The notes under the pieces: generated by a model
What the model was told of the DNA's origin: nothing
The model's input: the letters and a program-made list of their open reading frames with translations, nothing else
Databases searched by the model: none
Position numbers and translations under genes: made by a program
Virus record (IMG/VR): IMGVR_UViG_3300031718_000040
Span: 1 to 26,366 of that record
Origin: a virus
DNA length: 26,366 bases
Direction: 5' to 3' (one strand)
Shown here: positions 23,139 through 26,366 of the stretch, one piece after another
Numbering within the stretch: position 1 is the first letter of the stretch
Layout: every line of letters begins with the position of its first letter

Positions 23139-23260
23139 TTTTTCGCGCATGTTTGATAAATTAGAGCAATGGCGAAACCGTCTGAAACCAGAGCAAAATG
23201 AACTACTCCCTCTAAACCGCTAACGCGGCCATTCCTTTCAGAATGAACCATTTGGCGATA

Positions 23261-23692
23261 TCAGAAGCTCTGTACATACTTAAAGGATGTCGTAGGAGGA
23301 GGTTGAGATGCATAGTTTAGATAAGAGGCGAGCCACGCCATGGCGGTTGGGAGACAGCGGTTATATATATGATAAGAGAGGTGAGAGAGGGAAAGCGATT
23401 TTTTGAGATCTTTTTGAGTATATTTGATGAGGATGATTTTTGCCAGAGTTGGATTGTAAGCGGCCAGTTTTTCCAAAGCGTCTTCTACCTTTTGGATATC
23501 TTCATCATCTGAAAAGGTGAGAGGAGAGGATGAGAAGCCTTTACTTCTGATGAGAGTGCCGTATCGCATCAGGCGAGAGAGGACATTTTCTTTTTCATAT
23601 CCCAAATTTCCCGCGAGGGTACGCAAAGTAAAAGTCGCCCATTTTCTAAGATAGGTATCGACGGTGATGTCAAATGCACTTTGAGGTTTCAT
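23261..23692 (-). CDS. Putative late-gene antiterminator, Q-like
   Basis: A 143-aa protein. It opens MKPQSAFDITVDTYLRKWATF, and its C-terminal part has the outline seen in phage Q/ArpU-type late regulators: a helix (VEDALEKLAAYNPTLAKIILIKY), a short helix-turn-helix-like segment (LSLSHLSYHIYNRCL), then AMAWLASYL. Proteins of this kind bind DNA at the late promoter and let RNA polymerase pass terminators. Its place after the helicase and before the packaging operon is where late regulators sit in lambdoid and P22-like phages. The call rests on this outline and on position. It is 34 bases downstream of the dnaB-like gene, so probably co-transcribed with it. Confidence 0.45.
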   Translation of the reverse strand: MKPQSAFDITVDTYLRKWATFTLRTLAGNLGYEKENVLSRLMRYGTLIRSKGFSSSPLTFSDDEDIQKVEDALEKLAAYNPTLAKIILIKYTQKDLKKSLSLSHLSYHIYNRCLPTAMAWLASYLNYASQPPPTTSFKYVQSF

Positions 23693-23726
23693 GACTCATT
23701 CCATACTAAACTAAAAAATTGCTTTA

Positions 23727-25055
23727 TCATAGCATGATTAGATTTTCAAATCTACTGTATTTTGCTAAAAAAGCGAGATTAAAATCTTTTGTTTCGCCGT
23801 TGCGGTGTTTAGCGACGATGATATCAGCGATACCTTTTCTGGGGGAAGTTTTGTTGTACATTTCCTCCCGATGGATTAAAAGCACGAGATCTGCGTCCTG
23901 TTCGATGGCGCCGGAATCGCGCAGATCGGCGAGGGAAGGCCTTTTGTCGGCGCGATATTCAGTCGCACGGTTTAACTGAGAGATGGCGATGACAGGGATA
24001 TTCATTTCTTTAGCCAAGATTTTGAGAGAGCGGGTGATATCGGCGATCTCCAAGTTTCTGTTTTGCTGTTTTTTATCCGAACTCATAAGTTGGAGGTAAT
24101 CGATGACGATCAATTTCAGATCAACTTTTTTTGAGAGCTGACGTGCTCTAGAAAGTAGATCGATTGGTGTCAGCAAGGAGGAGTCATCGATGAAGATATC
24201 CACGCTAGAGATTTTTTTCAAAGATTTTTCGATTTTGGAAAAATCTTCGGGAACCAGATCGCCCGATAATATCTTTTTGTGAGGTATTTTTAGAGAGGAG
24301 GCTAAAAATCGGTTGGTAAGAGAAAAGGCGCCCATTTCCAAGCTAAAGATGAGGACGCTATTTTTTTGGAAAGCCACATTTTCTGCGATATTTAAAGCGA
24401 GAGAGGTTTTTCCAGTGGAAGGGCGGCCGGCGAGTATAATAAGGTCAGATTTTTGAAGTCCATTTGTAATCTCGTCTAGCGCGGTATATTTAGTTTCTAA
24501 GCCAGTAAAAGCATAAGGATTGTTATTTTTTCTGTCGATTTCAGAGAGGGCGAAATTTAGCTGGTCCGATAATTTTCCGATGGATTTTTCTTTAAAATTT
24601 TCGTTTTCGATGTCGGCAAAAATTTTCGCAGCATATCTTAAAATGAAAACGGCTGACTCGTCGGCGGTTTTTGTGGCATTGGGTTTTTGGTAGATATGCA
24701 AGACTTTTTTTTGCAGATGAGAAATTTCCTCGAAGACTTTTTTTAGGATTTTTTTCTCTTTGATGATTTTCGAATAGGCGACGATATTTGTAGGGCACGG
24801 GACGGCATGCATGCAGGCAAAGATAGTGACTTGGAGATGGGGTAAAGCATCGGCGAGTATACAAGAATCAAAAGGTCTTTTATTGATTCTAAATTCGCTC
24901 ATGATTTTAAAGATTTCTTTAAAGCCAGGATTGTCAAAGTCATTGTAAGTGATGATATCAGTGATCTCATCAAAGAGATCATTATTGAGTAAAAGGGATC
25001 CGAGGACAGATTCTTCTGCATCCCAGGCACCGATTAAGAGTTTTTTATCTTCCAT
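23727..25055 (-). CDS. Replicative DNA helicase, DnaB family
   Basis: A 442-aa hexameric 5'-3' helicase for phage DNA replication. The N-terminal domain (residues 1-100, with AEESVLGSLLLNNDLFDEI) is the primase/loader-binding part. The RecA-like core has Walker A GRPSTGKTS (210-218), an IFSLEM segment (236-241), Walker B LIVIDYLQLM (315-324), the ISQLNR sensor (359-364), and LRDSGAIEQDADLVLLIHRE (378-397). The C-terminal arginine region is IIVAKHRNG (412-420). All catalytic motifs are intact. I chose the ATG at 25055 (MEDKKLLIGAWDAEESV), which overlaps the upstream gene by 11 bases; the open frame goes 78 codons further upstream but only as a shadow of that gene. Phages with their own DnaB often encode a loader beside it. 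Confidence 0.95.
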   Translation of the reverse strand: MEDKKLLIGAWDAEESVLGSLLLNNDLFDEITDIITYNDFDNPGFKEIFKIMSEFRINKRPFDSCILADALPHLQVTIFACMHAVPCPTNIVAYSKIIKEKKILKKVFEEISHLQKKVLHIYQKPNATKTADESAVFILRYAAKIFADIENENFKEKSIGKLSDQLNFALSEIDRKNNNPYAFTGLETKYTALDEITNGLQKSDLIILAGRPSTGKTSLALNIAENVAFQKNSVLIFSLEMGAFSLTNRFLASSLKIPHKKILSGDLVPEDFSKIEKSLKKISSVDIFIDDSSLLTPIDLLSRARQLSKKVDLKLIVIDYLQLMSSDKKQQNRNLEIADITRSLKILAKEMNIPVIAISQLNRATEYRADKRPSLADLRDSGAIEQDADLVLLIHREEMYNKTSPRKGIADIIVAKHRNGETKDFNLAFLAKYSRFENLIML

Positions 25056-25413
25056 GATGTGAGTTCTCCAATTTTTCAAGATAACATTCCCCGCATATAT
25101 ACAAATTTCTAGGAGGGATGTAAAGGAGGCTGAGATTGAGATCTGAGCTTTGGTGGCAAAATTTGCAATTTTGGGAAGAGAGGGGAGAAGTGGGGGTCTG
25201 TTGGATGATTGAGATGATGTGGCCGGTTCGAGGGAAAGAGTTAGCTTGAGGATTTTGTCGCCATTGTGCAAAAGCGATCTGGATTGCATTTAAAGAATAA
25301 GAACTGAGGTCTTCCTCCCAAAGAAGGCGTTCACTGTTGTTGAGTTCTTTACCATACTGGCTCGCAAGGGTTTCTAGCATCTCGTAAAAATCCGACTTTT
25401 CTGAATGTATCAT
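25045..25413 (-). CDS. Small zinc-ribbon protein; possible helicase loader
   Basis: A 122-aa protein from the ATG at 25413, chosen for the strong AGGAGAAAACTTT site. An alternative ATG at 25470 overlaps the upstream stop (ATGA) and would add 19 residues. The N-terminal 75 residues are helical (SERLLWEEDLSSYSLNAIQI, then NSFPRTGHIISII). That W-x-x-x-L, A-x-x-x-W and FP-x-x-x-x-I outline resembles phage helicase-loader or G39P-like proteins. C83/C86 and C107/C110 form a zinc ribbon (CKFC, CGEC). It lies directly before the DnaB gene and overlaps it by 11 bases, so a loader role is plausible. It is not proven by sequence. Confidence 0.5.
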   Translation of the reverse strand: MIHSEKSDFYEMLETLASQYGKELNNSERLLWEEDLSSYSLNAIQIAFAQWRQNPQANSFPRTGHIISIIQQTPTSPLSSQNCKFCHQSSDLNLSLLYIPPRNLYICGECYLEKLENSHHGR

Positions 25414-25466
25414 AAAGTTTTCTCCTGAAAAATAGTCAATAAAGTAAAAATCAAATAATTTAGATA

Positions 25467-26366
25467 TCATTTTTTGCTTTCAGAAGGTGTTATTTTTGAT
25501 TTTGGGGGTGTAGGTAATGGTTTGGTAGAGGGGTATCCCCCTGAATCGAATGTAGGGGGTTCTGGGGCGATATTTTGAGACATCAGGCTTTGACGTTTCA
25601 CTTCTTCGAGAAAGTCTTTCGTTTCCAGGTGCATCTGCCACATGACATCTTCGACTGAGTCAGTGGGAGGAGGAAGGCCGAGTAAGATGGCTTGTGCTTT
25701 CTTGCAAGAGAGTCGGTTTTTGGCCTTAAGGCGCGCATCTACGGCGTGTAAGGCACTGCGGTAGGGTGGGGTTAAGGGTCGTTTTTTTCCTTTTCTCGCG
25801 TGACAGACCTGTAAGACGCAATTGGCGAAAAAGAGAGGGTTAAAGAAAAAAGTTCCTTGCTGTCGAGCTCGTGACACGGCCTTTTGGATATCTTCCAGGA
25901 TGACGCCTTCGTGTCGCCAAGTTTTCATCATCATCTGAGCTTTTTGGGAAGCCCAGAAAGTCATGATATCTGAGATACCTCTCCAGCAGCCAGGGAGTTC
26001 GGAGACGAAAAAATCCGTTACCTCTTGGCAAAATTTTTTGTTTTCGTTAGGAGATTGATCACTGACAGTTTCTGATGGCATTTCTTTGCTTTCAGAAGGT
26101 GTTATTTTTGATTTTAGGGGTGTAGGTAATGGTTTGGTAGAGGGGTATCCCCCTGAATCGAATGTAGAGGTTTCTGAGGCGATATTTTGAGGTTTTAGGT
26201 TTTTAGGGTCAGGGAGAGAAGCAAGGAGGGGCGAAAAGAGGGTAACTGGCTGAGAAATTTGAGACACACTATATGTAACGTGCGCGCGCGTTGATAGCTC
26301 TTTTAGAGGCGTAGGGTTTTTGGTTTGATAAGATATATTACTTACTTCGTACTTAATACATCTCTT
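25467..26366 (-). CDS. Replication-region protein, 5' end outside the window
   Basis: The frame is open from the stop at 25467 to the window edge with no stop, at least 299 codons, so the true start is probably upstream. A GTG at 26267 is possible but has no ribosome site. The central part (residues of about 75-170 counted from that GTG) is a folded helical domain: FFVSELPGCWRGISDIMTFW, KTWRHEGVILEDIQKAVSRA, FFFNPLFFANCVLQ. It is reminiscent of phage replication-initiation or DnaT/helicase-loader accessory proteins, but I do not recognise a named family. Both ends carry the same 36-residue Pro/Ser/Thr/Lys linker (FDSGGYPSTKPLPTP and KSKITPSESK). It shares four bases (ATGA) with the alternative start of the next gene. 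Confidence 0.5.
   Translation of the reverse strand, partial: KRCIKYEVSNISYQTKNPTPLKELSTRAHVTYSVSQISQPVTLFSPLLASLPDPKNLKPQNIASETSTFDSGGYPSTKPLPTPLKSKITPSESKEMPSETVSDQSPNENKKFCQEVTDFFVSELPGCWRGISDIMTFWASQKAQMMMKTWRHEGVILEDIQKAVSRARQQGTFFFNPLFFANCVLQVCHARKGKKRPLTPPYRSALHAVDARLKAKNRLSCKKAQAILLGLPPPTDSVEDVMWQMHLETKDFLEEVKRQSLMSQNIAPEPPTFDSGGYPSTKPLPTPPKSKITPSESKK
25473..25579. repeat. 107-base direct repeat, copy 1 (3' end of the replication-region gene)
   Basis: It matches 26085-26191 with only a few mismatches. The offset is 612 bases (204 codons), so both copies are read in the same frame and encode the same linker. Confidence 0.85.
26085..26191. repeat. 107-base direct repeat, copy 2
   Basis: Partner of 25473-25579. 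It encodes the N-terminal linker copy (FDSGGYPSTKPLPTP then LKSKITPSESK) of the same protein. Confidence 0.85.

Larger units (their letters stand above)
21399..23155 (-). mobile_element. Complete IS200/IS605-family element (copy D)
   Basis: A 1757-bp element with divergent tnpA and tnpB, as in IS608. On the minus strand it begins CAAACATGCGCG right after the target TTTAT and ends GGATGTCAA. TCAA is also the right-end cleavage motif of IS608. The left-end hairpin is at 23119-23138 (CCCCGTCA/TGACGGGG) and the right-end hairpin at 21409-21428 (CCCCCG/CGGGGG, 8-base loop). There is no target duplication and no terminal inverted repeat, as expected for peel-and-paste single-strand transposition. 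Both genes look intact, so this copy could mobilise the mini-elements A and C. Confidence 0.9.
21225..23251 (-). other. Reading frame interrupted by the complete IS (unassigned)
   Basis: The minus-strand frame from ATG at 23251 (MVHSERNGRVSGLEG) is open up to the IS. With the IS removed it continues through TSRHSSFLRKFFF to a stop at 21225, about 90 aa in total. It has no ribosome site and an odd composition, with a Pro/Ser-rich end (WPEPSSSPQPFS). I do not recognise it. The opposite strand also has short open frames here, for example one ending KLEQWRNRLKPEQNELLPLN. This may be a decayed gene or intergenic DNA that happens to stay open. Confidence 0.2.

Noticed and set aside
23054-23251. The ORF at 23054-23251 reading from host DNA into the IS as a gene.
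   Set aside because: Its second half is IS left-end sequence; only the host part joined across the IS could be meaningful, and that is listed with low confidence.
25473-26191. A CRISPR array or iteron origin suggested by the direct repeats.
   Set aside because: There are only two copies, 612 bases apart, both inside one open reading frame and encoding the same linker.

Overview
The window carries most of the late (virion) region and part of the replication region of a P22-like short-tailed phage or prophage. Almost every gene is on the minus strand, so it reads biologically from the right edge to the left edge. The order small terminase, large terminase, portal, scaffold, coat, gp4-like, gp10-like, one small gene, then three ejection-type proteins of 245, 484 and 660 aa matches P22 genes 3-2-1-8-5-4-10-(26/14)-7-20-16 in order and approximate size. 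The DNA is AT-rich (my estimate is under 40% GC) with bacterial Shine-Dalgarno sites. The host is most likely a low-GC Gram-negative bacterium, but nothing here fixes the species.

Layout, right to left. 26366-23261: a replication-type protein cut by the window edge, a small zinc-ribbon protein that may be a helicase loader, a DnaB-type helicase and a putative Q-like late antiterminator. 23155-21399: a complete IS200/IS605-family element with tnpA and tnpB. 21398-20720: a gene-poor stretch with a 34-nt palindrome, a terminator and degenerate small ORFs. 20719-19927: a Panacea/SocA-type (DUF4065) gene split by a 331-bp mini-element. 19783-10774: a sigma70-like promoter, then the packaging and head genes. 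10779-10713: a 67-bp mini-element. 10710-3870: a small gene, ejection proteins and a collar-type tail fibre. 3858-777: six small or medium tail genes, four of which share one C-terminal module. 777-94: a putative lysis pair, a coiled-coil membrane protein and an M15 endolysin. The endolysin is cut by another copy of the mini-element, which runs off the left edge.

The most notable result is a family of four related IS605-type insertions in the same orientation. All sit directly 3' of TTTAT (minus strand) and three of them can be seen to end in GTCAA. Only one encodes transposase and TnpB, and both of those keep all catalytic residues. The others are internal-deletion derivatives. Removing the element from just after TTTAT through GTCAA rejoins the Panacea gene in frame and restores a tight gene junction between the gp10-like gene and its neighbour. 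The 331-bp mini-element has lost almost all protein-coding sequence but keeps the tnpB 3'/right-end segment where these elements encode the TnpB guide RNA; its first 88 bases are identical to the full-length element. With the endolysin and the Panacea gene both broken, the phage is probably a decaying prophage, or one that depends on other copies for lysis.
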